This document shows, in pieces, positions 1-10,816 of a stretch of 64,000 bases of DNA; within the stretch, counting starts at the first letter, position 1; each line of letters starts with the position of its first letter. Below the pieces are notes generated by a model. The model did not search any database and had not been told where the DNA came from. It saw nothing but the letters and a program-made list of their open reading frames with translations. The position numbers were made by a program, and so were the translations under genes. The stretch comes from Argyresthia goedartella (Eukaryota > Arthropoda > Insecta > Lepidoptera > Argyresthiidae), in assembly GCA_949825045.1 (NCBI GenBank), contig OX463816.1:14813579-14877578 (forward strand), written 5' to 3'.

Positions 1-1032
1 TGGACACTTAAAGAAGACCGTGTCGCAGTTATTGCGTTGCATCGTTGCGGTTACGCGCCAATTCAGATTTTCGACTTACTGAAAAATTTGAATATAACCA
101 AAAGATTCGTTTATCGTACCATAAAACGATACAATGAAGACTCTAGTGTAGATGACAGGTCAAGAAGTGGTCGCCCTCGCTCTGTTAGGACTCCAGCAGT
201 GATAAAAGCTGTAAAGGCGCAAATTCAAAGAAATCCCATACGTAAGCAGAAACTGTTGGCCCTTCAGATGGGGTTGAGCAGGACCACGGTGAAAAGGGTG
301 TTAAATGAAGACTTAGGGCTTAGGGCATATCGAAGAAAAACAGGACATCGTTTGGACGCTCGTTTAATGGACCTGAGACTGAAGAGATACCGCGCTTTGT
401 TGAAGCGGTACGCGGGAAAAAAGCATCGGGAAATTCTTTTTTCGGATGAAAAAATTTTCACCGTGGAAGAGAACTACAACAAACAAAATGATAAGGTGTA
501 CGCACACAGCAGTGAAGAAGCGAGCAACCGTATTCCGCGTGTCCAACGAGGTCATTTTCCATCCTCGCTCATGGTTTGGTTGGGAGTCTCTTATTGGGGC
601 TTAACTGAGGTACATTTTTGTGAGAAAGGCGTAAAAACGAATGCAGTTGTGTACCAAAATACAATTCTCAAGAACCTTGTGGAACCTGTTTCTCATACCA
701 TGTTTAATAACAGGCACTGGGTATTCCAACAAGATTCTGCGCCAGCTCATAGAGCGAAAAGCACACAAGACTGGCTGGCGGCGAGTGAAATCGACTTCAT
801 CCGGCACGAAGACTGGCCCTCCTCCAGTCCAAATTTGAGTCCGTTAGATTACAAGATATGGCAATACTTGGAGGAAAAGGCCTGCTCAAAGCCTCATCCT
901 GATTTGGAGTCACTCAAGGCATCCTTGATTAAGGCAGCCGCCGATATTGACATGGACCTCGTTCGTGCTGCGATAGACGACTGGCCGCGCAGAATAAAGG
1001 CCCTGTATTCAAAATCGCGGGGGTCATTTTGA
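1..1032 (+). CDS. mariner (DD37D) transposase, 5'-partial, late frameshift
   Basis: Cut-and-paste transposase that would bind its own TIRs and integrate at TA in the nucleus. The frame is open from base 1 (W-T-L-K; by analogy with copy 2 only M-E is missing) to TGA at 1030-1032. The N-terminal part has a paired-type helix-turn-helix region followed by a GRPRS stretch. The catalytic aspartates are all present: FSDEK at 445-447, QQDSAPAH at 733-735 and SPLDY at 847-849. The last two are separated by 37 residues, the spacing of the maT/Bombyx mariner branch (family knowledge), not DD34D or DD34E. Against copy 2 there is one extra C at about 1001, which replaces the usual tail (CIQNRGGHFE in copy 2) with a shorter out-of-frame end. 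The catalytic core is intact; whether the changed tail matters is unknown. Confidence 0.92.
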   Translation, partial: WTLKEDRVAVIALHRCGYAPIQIFDLLKNLNITKRFVYRTIKRYNEDSSVDDRSRSGRPRSVRTPAVIKAVKAQIQRNPIRKQKLLALQMGLSRTTVKRVLNEDLGLRAYRRKTGHRLDARLMDLRLKRYRALLKRYAGKKHREILFSDEKIFTVEENYNKQNDKVYAHSSEEASNRIPRVQRGHFPSSLMVWLGVSYWGLTEVHFCEKGVKTNAVVYQNTILKNLVEPVSHTMFNNRHWVFQQDSAPAHRAKSTQDWLAASEIDFIRHEDWPSSSPNLSPLDYKIWQYLEEKACSKPHPDLESLKASLIKAAADIDMDLVRAAIDDWPRRIKALYSKSRGSF

Positions 1033-1161
1033 ATAAACTTTATTACCATAAGAATCTATGTTTTATTAAGTTCATTTTGCTATATAAATGTTTACATAAA
1101 TAATAAACTTGTCTAAATTATTTCATATTGCACATGTGACAGAACTTATGACCTGACTATG
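1..1161 (+). mobile_element. DD37D (maT-type) mariner transposon, copy 1, 5' end outside window
   Basis: Tc1/mariner superfamily element whose left end lies before the window. Comparison with the complete copy at 62062-63369 shows that its 5' TIR, leader and the first two codons are missing. The right TIR runs to 1161 and matches the right TIR of copy 2; its outer part reads CAGAACTTATGACCTGACTA. A TA dinucleotide follows at 1162-1163, as expected for a mariner target site. The two copies differ at about two dozen positions over about 1.16 kb by eye, so both insertions are recent relative to the other relics here. The right flank is the tip of a Helitron-like repeat, so the mariner probably inserted into that repeat. 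Confidence 0.93.
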
Positions 1162-1690
1162 TATATATAAAAATGAATCGCTGTTCGTTAGTCTCGCTAA
1201 AACTCGAGAACGGCTGGGCCGATTTAGCTGATATTGGTTTTGAAATGTTTGTTGTAGACCAGGGAAGGTTTAAAAGTAGGGTAGGATAGGGTATGGGTAG
1301 GGTAGGGTAGGAGTAGGGTAGGGGTAGGGTAGGGGTATGGTAGGGGTAGGGTAGGGGTAGGGTAGGGGTTGGGTAGGGGTAGGGTAGGGGTAGGGTAGGG
1401 GTAGGGCAGGTGTAGGGTAGGGTAGGGTAGGGGTAAGGGTAGGGGTAGGGTAGGGGTAGGGTAGGGGTAGGGTAGGGGTAGGGTAGGGGTAGGGTAGGGT
1501 AGGGTAGGGCAGGAGTAGGGTAGGGGTAGGGTAGGGTAGAGGAAGGGTAGGGTAGTGGTTGGGTAGGGGTAGGGTAGGGTAGGGGTTGGGTAGGGGTTGG
1601 TTAGGGGTAGGGGTAGGTTAGGGTAGGGATAGGTAATAGTAAAGTAGGGGTAGAGCTACCCGCAGCGAAGCGAGACCGGGTCAGCTAGTA
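1162..1690 (+). mobile_element. Helitron-like non-autonomous repeat
   Basis: The segment begins TATATATAAAAATGAATCG and continues with an ACTCGAGAACGGCTGGGCCG box, a combination I associate with short Helitron-like repeats in Lepidoptera (memory, not searched). It ends GACCGGGTCAGCTAG followed by T at 1688, consistent with a CTRR-type Helitron 3' end. The same CCGGGTCAGCTAGT end occurs at 49955-49968, and GTCAGCTAGT recurs at 1895-1903. No RepHel gene is present. Most of the interior is the G-rich minisatellite at 1277-1655. The expected terminal hairpin is weak here, so the class is probable, not certain. Confidence 0.5.
1277..1655 (+). repeat. 11-bp G-rich minisatellite (GGGTAGGGGTA-type)
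   Basis: About 375 bp of near-continuous tandem repeats with an 11-bp period, unit roughly GGGTAGGGGTA, with variants carrying GGTTGG, GGCAGG or single unit-length changes. The plus strand has dozens of runs of three to four G separated by TA. It resembles but is not the insect telomere repeat TTAGG, and it lies inside a Helitron-like repeat. Confidence 0.9.
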
Positions 1691-2332
1691 ATTAATACAA
1701 TACTCGCAAACACCTGGACCATTTTGAATGACCTTTTTCTTAAAACTCTCTGTTGAAGTCTTATTAAGGTTCTTATGGAGAGAAAATTGGCAGCCGATAA
1801 ATCGATAAACCTTTGGTCCTGTTCGTGATTGGCTGCTGTCAAGGGATGATGTTGGAGCGGACTGCCGCAATCCAATATTGCTTCTTCTGTTAGGTCAGCT
1901 AGTATTAAAATAATTGTAACCGCGAATTAATACCGGTTAGCGGTTCACCACATTCCTAATGTAGGGTTTCACGAATAAGTTAAGTTCAAGCATTAATATA
2001 TTCGTATATCAAACTACCGTAATTTTCCTCAAAGTTAACTTCCCGTAATAATATGTTCGCTGATTCTAAGTGGACCCCATTTAGTTTAACAAGGGATAGA
2101 GTATACTAACAACTGTCCACATAAATTACATCATTTGCAAACAGTTTCACTTACTTCTAATTACGACTTAATTGACTATAATTGACAGGAGAAATATTTG
2201 AAGGCATGCGCATGGGATTGTGTTATTAAGAAACACATAATATAGGCGTGATAAATCATTTATTTAATATAGGTAAGCTGCGCACGGAAGCCGACTACTA
2301 GGTACCTCTACGGATAAGCCAAACTTCTGCAC
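1691..2332. other. no gene seen; possible second repeat terminus
   Basis: AT-rich sequence. A second GTCAGCTAGTA terminus at 1895-1904 echoes the one at 1681-1690, so 1691-1903 may be another short Helitron-like copy or the remnant the first one entered. Short reading frames in this interval have no coding signature. Confidence 0.4.
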
Positions 2333-2592
2333 TGGGAAATATTAAACTGCACATCAAAAATACTGATTTGGACAGAAAATACCAGGGCAAAATGCTGCGG
2401 TAGCTTAGGTGAAGGGTTAAAAGGGGGTGAGCGAAGCCAAGCCCGTTCTATCCTTCGTGTTAGTTTCAACATGTAAGAACAACAAAAAAAACTTAAAATA
2501 TAAACTTGAGTACACATAAATTAAAAAAAGTGTTTTGCTGATCTTTTTTTGCTGTGCGAATCAGTATTTTTGATGTGATATTAAATACTAGC
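2333..2592. mobile_element. MITE family G, copy 1
   Basis: About 260 bp bounded by inverted ends: the left reads ATTAAACTGCACATCAAAAA and the right contains TTTTTGATGTG followed by ATTAAATACTAGCC. The interior has CTTAGGTGAAGGG and a TCCTTCGTGTTAG block shared with copies at 8627-8870 and 50906-51201 and fragments at 47640-47765 and 3850-3912. There is no coding capacity. Superfamily unknown. Confidence 0.75.
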
Positions 2593-2692
2593 CTTATTAT
2601 ATTAATAAAGGTTCATGCCTACACGTATTACTATTATAAAATAGGCCTGATATATTAATTCATAAATAAGCCGCCACAAGTATAAGGCACGA

Positions 2693-3210
2693 CGACCTCT
2701 GTGCCGCAGCGGTTGTGGCTCTGCCCACCATGCGAGAGGTCCCGGGTTCGATCCCCGGCTGGGGTAGAGAAATAAAACCCCCGCTCTTGGATGTTTATAT
2801 GTGTGTGATGTCGCTTCTGGTTCCCACGTCATAGGGTATAGGTCTTAGGCTAAAATAACTATAGACAGTTTACTAAATAATATATTCAACAGAAAATTGA
2901 TCTTAAAATCATATTACTTTTCCCGTTATGTTTAAAATAAAGTGCAATTGTAGCAATGTATACATAGATAGCTATAGTCATAGATATGTAGATATGTAGA
3001 TATTATGTAGACATTGTTTCTATTGTATCCAAAGTACTTACCGTCGAGTAGTTAAGCGATCTCACCATGTCGCACTTAAATCTAGTGATTTCAGCGCATG
3101 GTTACTGTGTAAACTAATGTAATTTATTTATTTATTGAATAAACAAAGTTAAAAAAAAACCTAGTGTGGGGCCAGAAGCAATGTATGTGCCTGTATGTAA
3201 ATGTTTATGT
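2693..3210 (+). mobile_element. SINE family A, copy 1, split by an insertion
   Basis: The tRNA-derived head has an A-box-like GTGCCGCAGCGG and a B-box-like GGGTTCGATCCCC. The family body (GATGTTTATATGTGTGTGA, CTGGTTCCCACG, then CCTAGTGTGGGGCCAGAAGC) follows. The body is contiguous in other copies (for example 50063-50264) but here stops at 2839 and resumes at 3160. It would be transcribed by RNA polymerase III and mobilised by a LINE (family knowledge). Confidence 0.85.
2840..3159 (+). mobile_element. poly(A)-tailed retroposed insertion inside a SINE
   Basis: 320 bp that interrupt the SINE body. It ends with an AATAAA signal, eight bases, then an A9 run. This fits a 5'-truncated LINE 3' end or a retroposed mRNA 3' UTR. 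No reading frame is recognisable and no target-site duplication is obvious. Confidence 0.6.
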
Positions 3211-3934
3211 TTTATATTATTTCAGGCCGATGAGGGCTGATTTCATTTCCATCAAGATTCATCAAAGTATCTCATTTAGCTCAGGGTGAACGGAATGCCG
3301 TCAGTAGGCACGAGGCGAGGTAAGAGTCATTGCAGCGGCTACCGGCCTACAAATGCAACACCGCTCCATTCCACGGAAAAACAATTAACGCGTAAACTTC
3401 AGCAAAAGCTTTGCACCTCTTCGCTAAACCCATTCAATTTGTTGCGCGTGGCCGACTCCAGCTGCCTCTGATGCTGTTGCTCTGAATCAACGGGTATTTT
3501 TTACACTCCTGTTCATTTCATTAAGCCTACTTTAAACTAGCCAGTTTTAGCCAGTTTTTGTTCGACAAAATTATCGAAATGCGCGAAAAACTGAGCGCGA
3601 CTGGAAACACTGGGTCTGACAACATAACTGAATTGCTGGACAACAAATCTGAAAAACAGCAACTTGAAAACCTTAACCTCTTGAATACCACCGGCGCTAG
3701 TTAGCTAACGCCACTTTTCCGTTATAGGTTTTAAATTTTATTACCATGGCATATGGTTGAAAATCCCGACCCGCCCCAACTACCCTCGGTTTTTGAGATG
3801 TTAATTGGAGTAACATAAAATACAAAACGAGCGTTGGATTTTGATGTCCTACATGTTCAATCTAACACGAAGGATAAAAGGGGCTTCGTATCGCCCAACC
3901 CTTTATCTCTCCAAGTAAAACTTGACGACCGTTT
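3211..3934. other. intergenic; fragment of MITE family G
   Basis: No gene. About 3850-3912 (TAACACGAAGGATAAAAGGG and downstream) matches the interior of MITE family G on the strand used by copies 2 and 3. The rest shows nothing I recognise. Confidence 0.4.
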
Positions 3935-4185
3935 TAGCCTAGCGGGTAGTGACCCTGCCTAGGAATCTGACGGTCCTGGGTTTGAATCCCGGTGAGAGCA
4001 AATAGTTGTGTGATGAGCCTAAATATTTGTTTCTTAGTCTTGTACGTTTTCTATGTATTTACATAATTATTTATCTCTATTAAATATATCATCGTCTAGC
4101 ACCCATAACACAAGCCTTTTGACCTTACTATGGGCCTTGTTCGATTTGTGTAAGGTTGTCCTCTAATATTTATCGAATATAAATT
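3935..4185 (+). mobile_element. SINE family C (tRNA-headed)
   Basis: The tRNA-like head has CCTAGCGGGTAGTGACCCTG and a B-box-like GGGTTTGAATCCC. The body has TTGTGTGATGAGCCTAAATA and ends with a block reading CACCCATAACACAAGCC, then TTTGTGTAAGGTTGTCC. I recognise this arrangement as a common lepidopteran SINE (memory only). It is distinct from families A and B in this window. Confidence 0.7.
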
Positions 4186-7100
4186 TAGCCAATAAGCGTT
4201 GGCTAAACGTTGGTTTGGTATTAAAGTCCAAAGCCAATGAAAAATCTGCAAGCCTATACCGGCCGAGGGGTTAAAATATACAGCAAGCAAGCCTATTTAA
4301 TAGCTGGCTTATTGTGGGTGCAACTGTGCCTATACCACATCGTGTGGGAAATGACGTGAAGCAATGGGATTTTTGTTACGCTCTTCGTTTGATTATGTAG
4401 ATTAAATTTCAGTATTTTTCGGAGCACGCCGCCAGACTTACACTCAAGTTTAGACAGTATTATTTTAGAAACATATCTTTAAAGTTTAATCCACCTAACA
4501 CTTAACTCGAATGCCTTTAAACAAGTTTCTAAGGACCGAAGTCCAGACCAAAGCATAGATTTAACATCACTCCAGAAACTCCTTCGTCGCATACATTCAA
4601 CCTATTTGGATCAAACCGTGATTTTAAAACCAATATTTCGTGTTTATCTGCAGCAGCAGCATTAGTTAGCCCGACCCAATATTGGCCGGGTTGGACAAAT
4701 TACTATCCGCTAGGAATATATTAGGGTCCCCCTGCAGACAGTTGGTTAATGGTTCCTTGTTTATAGTCGTTTTAAATCAGACCGTTAGTTGGGCGTGCAT
4801 TGATTTGTGGAGATAATCGACTTTTGCTGAAAGTCGGTAAGCTGGTTTAAGTGGGATTATGATAGGTGCCTGGTTTAATCACGGTTTATTTAATTCGGTT
4901 ATCTTTTAAGTAAAACTTCTTTGGCAGCGATTCTAAAATCGAAATGTAGACGATAATGACGTAATAAAATTTAAAGAATGGTCACCTCTTTCCCATTTGA
5001 TGACCCTTGCTGTGAAAATGTAAAGTCCTTAATTAGTAACAGGATTTAACACATTCTCTGCCGCCTAAAATTCGTCTGTGTCAGCGAGATCGTGTCCGAC
5101 TTTACAAATGAAACTTTGCCCGCTTCTTGCCGTTTCAATTTACTTAGCGCGAGCGATGTCGGGCTGCGGAAAGTAAAAAAAAAAGTTTGCCACTTTTTTA
5201 AATCCGCCGAGGTGTAAATTGCATTTTGTCTGTCATTCTAGTGTGATTACAATGAGACCGCAGGAAAAAGTTCTTGCTCTAGCAAAATTAAGTAACGGTT
5301 TACCGAGTGATGGTGTTTTTCAAGCCGATCGGATGATGACTGCATCAGCCTACAGCTGGCGTCGCTGGTGTGCCCAGGTGTGGCAATCTTGGCATTGAAC
5401 GTTGGTCCACATGTGGCACATTTTAGGTACTGTTCTCATGAGTTGCACTATTCCAAAACTTGTGGCTCTGTGAGTTGTAAACTTCGCGAGTGATACTTTC
5501 TTTTAATAACACAAACAAACTTATGAATGCACCTGGTTACGTACATGGAGTATGAAAGTAACCGCACCAATCACTTTGTAAACTACATTTTGCGATCTTA
5601 AACCCAACCAATTGACTTTTCACTAAAATTATATAGCATGTTGCTCCCACGGTCTACACAAATCCAACAACACCTCATTTGTTAAAATGCGTCAAGCTAT
5701 TTGGACTGTAGAGTTTTTTGAAATTTTAAAACCCCCACATACAAAACTGAATCGACCAAAAAATACTATTTAACTATCGAACCTGCTGATAAAAATGCAA
5801 GTGAATCAGTTGAGAAATTCATAGGATAACATCCGGGTACACACATCCGGACATATGAAAGCATCGCTTGGTCAATTACAGCCACATTTAGCAAAATTCA
5901 AGGAACTTAAAAAGGAGTATTTGAGGTTTAAGCTGTATTTAATAACCCGTCGGCAAGCCTCTATAGTGTGACGCTTATATTGTTTTAATTTTGTGAAGTT
6001 AAAGTTTAATTAGTTGCAAGTTGACTTGTTTGGAAATTTATATAATTCTTTAGCAAATCACGGTCAACAGCTGTCAAGAAGTTTCTGTTAACCTTTAACC
6101 CAACTATAAGTTAGAATAAGTTTAAGTTATCCATATCCTGACTGCGCCGTAACCTTTAGTCTTCCGCTGAAAATCTTTCTGAAAACATGAAATTTAATTT
6201 ATTTTTATTTTCGGAAATTCAAGGGCGCGTAAACATACTTGATCTCATACAGACACGGGGAAGTCCCCTCCACATTTGTGTTGGGATTGGGCCCCCTGAT
6301 GTGAATCATGGGGGAATATCTACCGTTTCACGCTCAAAGATGTTTTAGAAAGGACACTCCAAGCTCCTCTGGTTATTTGCTTATTGTAAAACAAGTTTTT
6401 TAAGCCACCTTTTCCTCACGTTGTCATTAAAGTATTGTTGTGTCCCTTGTCTAATATTTTGTTAGTTGCGACAAGAATTAGTTTGTGTTTAGTGTTTCTT
6501 CAAACAGATAGACATGACATGACTGACTCATTGCGTATGGAATTTCATTCGGACGGCGCTTCCAGTTCTAACTATTCTGAGTTCACGCGGCACGATTGCC
6601 TTTATAGTTGGCGCGTCGCCACGCTAACAAAAGCCGTATTTCTTAATCAGTTAATTATATTCGGTTTTCACACCACCAGTGATTTATTGTCAAAGCGGTT
6701 AGCATTGGAAGTCAAACAAAACATTTGCATTATTAGAATACCGGGAGGCGCTCCCTCCGAAACTTTTCGCTTTGTGGAATTTCAAAGTTCGGAAATTAAT
6801 TAAGAAAAAAAAACTACGCAAGAAATTCTAAGAATCAAGTGAGTTCTTGTTTTAAAAAGGTTTATTTGGGCGCCTATGCTGAATCAACGAGTAGACAAAC
6901 ATTAGTCCAATAAGAGTTGGCCTCTTTCTCGTAGCTCCACAAATTCAATATCACAGTCCAATTTTCCGACACACAGATTAAAAGAAGTTTTAATTAACGC
7001 TAAAATATTCTTTGAAAATTGAACGCCATGACTTAAAACGCTCTTAAAAACCTAGTCCTTTATTAAGTAAGAAACCCTCACAATGAACTTAAACACTGGG

Positions 7101-8626
7101 TTGAAACGAACATACGGATGTTGTAAATATGCTTTTATAGTCCGGGCAAGGGACAGCCGACGCGTTGACTTTTAATTAAAGGCCCCTCGCGCTCTCGAGT
7201 TAATAGTGTGCATTTTTCACTGCAACTGGTACAGCCACGTTTTCTATGCTACGCCTTGTCCGCTTTGTAACATTCTTGTTTCATGCGTCGTTGGGACTAA
7301 ATTGCCACTATCTAGTATATTGTATCATGGTCGCGACTGTACAAAGCCTCGTCTAGACAAGCCCTGTGAATTCATATTGCGGCTGGTCTGCAGTAGGGTC
7401 TATATGAATCATGCGGTTCCCGCGGGGGTTAGTAGAGTTACTCACTTAATATTTTGAAACAGTTCGAACAAAAAACGCAAGCACCAGGTACCACAGGGTG
7501 GGAGGGTGAGACAAAACGAAAACACGAATGCAGGTACGAAAACGGACTAAAGATCTCTCGAAGAAGAAACTCCCGAAGATTATCTTGAAAAGTTAATAAT
7601 GTAATTTCTGCTGTAGTATCATAAACACAAGTCTCACTTTAAACTTAAGCAGCGCACGTCACGCCTGTCATCATTACGGAGGAAAAGGACTTCTGTGATG
7701 TTCTGATTACGCGTTTTTATTCATACTACTTAGGCATAGAGACGTGAAATTTACATTTAAACGTAGACGAGGACATTTTCTTTAGCGAACGAAAGTCGTT
7801 TTACTAAGTGTCATTTCCCGTTTTGCACAACGCAAGGGACGCTGTCTCCCTTCAAAGCAAGGTCGTTGAAAATTAGGTATGACGATGACTTGAGCGATTA
7901 GGCTGTACTGAATCTTCCTGATCATCATTGCCATGCCATTTTCACGTAAAATTATCGTATTGTCAAGACTGCTTCGTAAGACTGGGAATGAGTAATGTAT
8001 AAGTGGGTATGATTGATTGATTTATGACTAAAACAGCGAGTGATATTGCAAAGTCTCTCGTCTCCAGATCTACGTAAAAATGTACATATGGTGTATTTTC
8101 TTATAATTCGTAATGTCTTTGTTGTACTCACAAAACTGACATACAGGTAACACTTAATAAAAAAAAATATTTACAAAGGCCAGCTTATGTCTAACAAGAG
8201 ATTTCTTCCAGCAATCTTTTTTTTGTACCTACACACTCCATATTTTTAAGTCACCCGGTCCTTGTTTTATTATTCTATGCTTCTAAGTAAATTGAGTGCT
8301 CGCTGGAAATAAGACCGGTAAATATAAGGCTTTACTGTAAATTTTGTCCGTAAGCCGCAAAGAAATTAAATTTCTGAAATGACTCGCCTAGCCTCTTTTT
8401 GTTTACCCCACTTTTGTTTGTCAACTAAAAGTAGTCTACGTTTATTGCCCTCATTCGCTTTCCTTTCAATGCGGTTAAATTTTCGCATGATACCCCTGCA
8501 AGTACGAGTAAGACACCAACTAAGAGTGAGAAGTTTACGAGTATATAATCAATGCAAAAACTATGTTTTTATATCCACTTTCCCATGGAGGTACTTGGAC
8601 ACGTTTATAAACTACCCAAAGAAACG
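4186..8626. other. 4.4 kb without a supportable gene
   Basis: AT-rich sequence with scattered short frames (for example 6435-6803 and 7206-7457) that start at non-ATG codons and show no domain or splice context. A box like CGTGTGGGAAATGACGTGA near 4344 recurs elsewhere (about 8890, 17930, 18460, 19212). Near 8170-8215 a stretch with AGAGATTTCTTCCAGCA resembles the minus-strand LINE 3' UTR seen better at 47.9 kb. Confidence 0.4.
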
Positions 8627-8870
8627 GGTAGTATTTAATCGTACATCAAAAAGCAGAGCAAAAAAGTTCAACAAAAACACTTTTTATATTTTAAATATTT
8701 TATGTGTACTAAAATGTTAAGTTTCTTTTGCTCTTGCATGTAAACCTAACACGAAATATAAAGGGGGCTTCGCTTCCCTCATTCTCTTCACCTACGTCAG
8801 GTCCCACCACTTCGCCCTAATATTTGATGTGCAAATCAGTATTTTTGATTTGCGGTCTAATATTTCCCCA
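8627..8870. mobile_element. MITE family G, copy 2
   Basis: The left end reads GTAGTATTTAATCGTACATC and the right contains CAGTATTTTTGATTTGCGG, the inverted ends of this family with some decay. The interior has TTTTAAATATTTTATGTGTA and GGCTTCGCTTCCCTC, shared with copy 3 at 50906-51201. Non-coding. Confidence 0.7.
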
Positions 8871-9036
8871 AAGAAACTATGCATGGTATCCATAGCGTTA
8901 CGCTTTTTCCCATACAGGGTGGCAGAGTCACAGCTGTGCCAATAATCTAGTCCCATAAGATACAACCCAATTGCTTATTTAGGTTAGATAAGAAATAAAT
9001 ATGACCATATATAAATATATATTAAAATAAGCATAA

Positions 9037-9325
9037 GAGCTCCGTGGTCTAATGGGTATCACGCTTGCTTATCACACAGGAGATGCAGGTTCGAGCCCTG
9101 ACCATGTACCAATGAGATAATTTATTTATCTTAAGTGCATTATCGGACATTCGGTGTTTCGGACACGTTAAGCTGAAGGTCCCGGCTACTATCTCTAGCT
9201 ACTTGTTAGTGGTCGAACCCCTCCATCAACCCGCCGCACTGAGCCAGCATGGTGGAGTATGGCGGGTAATGGCTTGTGCCCCTCGATGGGGGCATTAATG
9301 GACTACGTTTTTAAGAAATAAATGA
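9037..9325 (+). mobile_element. SINE family B, copy 1
   Basis: The tRNA-like head has GTGGTCTAATGGGTATCACG (A box) and CAGGTTCGAGCCC (B box). A body of about 200 bp follows with CATTATCGGACATTCGGTGT, GGTGGAGTATGGCGGGTAAT and CCCCTCGATGGGGGCATTAA. A second copy in reverse orientation lies at 38244-38550. It abuts a LINE at its 3' side. Confidence 0.8.
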
Positions 9326-9394
9326 GTGGAGGAGGGGAATAAAGGGCTTTAGCAGATGTTGGGAAGGCAGGCTGAAACTAATAACACTCAAACC

Positions 9395-10420
9395 AATATT
9401 TTCGAGGCATAAATGGTGAAGAGACTCGACGACGATTTTTTCAAACAAGGTTTGATAAGATTCGAACAACATAGTTTCCAAAAAAATAAGTCCACAACCC
9501 TAGCAGCTTTCAATTTAGTGTCAAGGGTATTAAAAGGCTATGACTTGAAATATAATACCACGGTTCTGTTCTTTGACATGACAAAGGCGTTTGATTTTGT
9601 ATCCCTTGAGTTATTGTTAATCAAACTAGAGCAATATGGTATAAGAGGACCAGCATTGCAATGGATCCAAACATATGTACAAAATAGAAATCAAAGATTA
9701 CGCATTCATAGGCTAGACGAGAACGATATAGAACAGACATATGAGTGAGAATACAAAATAAAAATTTATGACGTACCTCAAGGAGGTGTACTGGCGCCGC
9801 TCTTATTAATTTTTCTATATAAATGACATTCCTGATGTGACGTGGCACTAATCCATTATATTTGTGGATGACATGTCTATAATTGTAACTCATAGAAATA
9901 ACCACATAATATAATAATAATCTTAATGTTAACAATCATCCTAATTCTAATTATAATAAATATTTAATTGACATTCATAAATCTGAAATTCATACAACTA
10001 TAGTGCAAGTAGTAGACTGGTTAAATAAAAATGACCTACAAATAATTGATTATTAGACAAATCTAATGAATTTCAATAATATAAATGGTATGGACATAAA
10101 TTACAACAATAAAATTATTAAATGTGAAGAAAGCATAAAATTTCTAGTTATAACAATTGACAAATATTTAAATTGGAAACCGCACATTGAACAGGTATGC
10201 AGTAAAATTAATCGGTTCGTATATGTACTCTCCAAGTTGAGAAAAACCACGACACGACAAACAACACTGGCTGCATACCACGGTTATGTCGAATCAGTGT
10301 TTAGGTACGGTATAATCCTATGGGGAAATGGTACGGAATTTAGCCGAGCCTGCAATAAGCAAAAGAAAAGCTTACGGGCTTTGGTTGGCGCCGCGCGCTG
10401 CACCGCTAGTTTCGTGTGAG
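9395..10420 (+). pseudogene. LINE reverse transcriptase fragment (dead)
   Basis: Copies LINE RNA into DNA at the target site in live relatives. The open piece at 9413-9748 has KRLDDDFF, then QKNKSTTLAAF and the RT motif LFFDMTKAFD, followed by GIRGPALQWI. A stop at 9746-9748 is followed by VPQGGVLAP near 9775. The frame then breaks, and the catalytic DD motif region at 9850-9900 is disrupted. The last open piece, 10066-10417, has the post-RT thumb features: FLVITIDKYLNWKPHIEQV, then YVLSKLRKTTT and YGIILWGN. Multiple stops and shifts rule out activity. The fold is that of Jockey/CR1-type LINEs; the exact clade is not resolved. Confidence 0.82.
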
Positions 10421-10816
10421 CTACTATTCAAAAAACTACATATACTGCCGTTACATATATATATTTGAGGTCGCCAACTTTGTACACCAACACCTTAACT
10501 TGTTACTGCAAAACAAAGGTTCCCTATAAATACAATAAATCAGACTAGTGCTAGATCATGTGCCACGGACAGCAAGGTACCAAAATAATTGGTTACGTAA
10601 TATGTGTAAAAATATATATTAAAGTGCCTAATGAATTAAAACATCTCCCACTAAATCTTTTCAAAAACAAGCTGTTCTCATGGCTGCTGCAGCATATTTT
10701 TTATACACTTAAAGTTCTTTCTCACTAAGAATTAAAAAGTAATATCGCAGACCTTAGATATGTACTACTACAATAAAATAGTTGCATGCTATATAATATA
10801 TAAGTTCATTAAGGAA

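Noticed and set aside
1277..1655. telomeric or subtelomeric repeat
   Set aside because: Insect telomeres are TTAGG; this is an 11-bp unit inside a dispersed repeat, with ordinary transposon sequence on both sides.
2693..2770. tRNA gene
   Set aside because: A and B boxes are present, but the sequence continues into a SINE body found in eight copies, and the cloverleaf does not close well.
6435..6803. 122-codon ORF as a gene
   Set aside because: It opens on TTG, has no domain, and the interval shows no splice or promoter context.
9037..9110. tRNA gene
   Set aside because: Same reason: head of SINE family B, repeated in reverse at 38244-38550.
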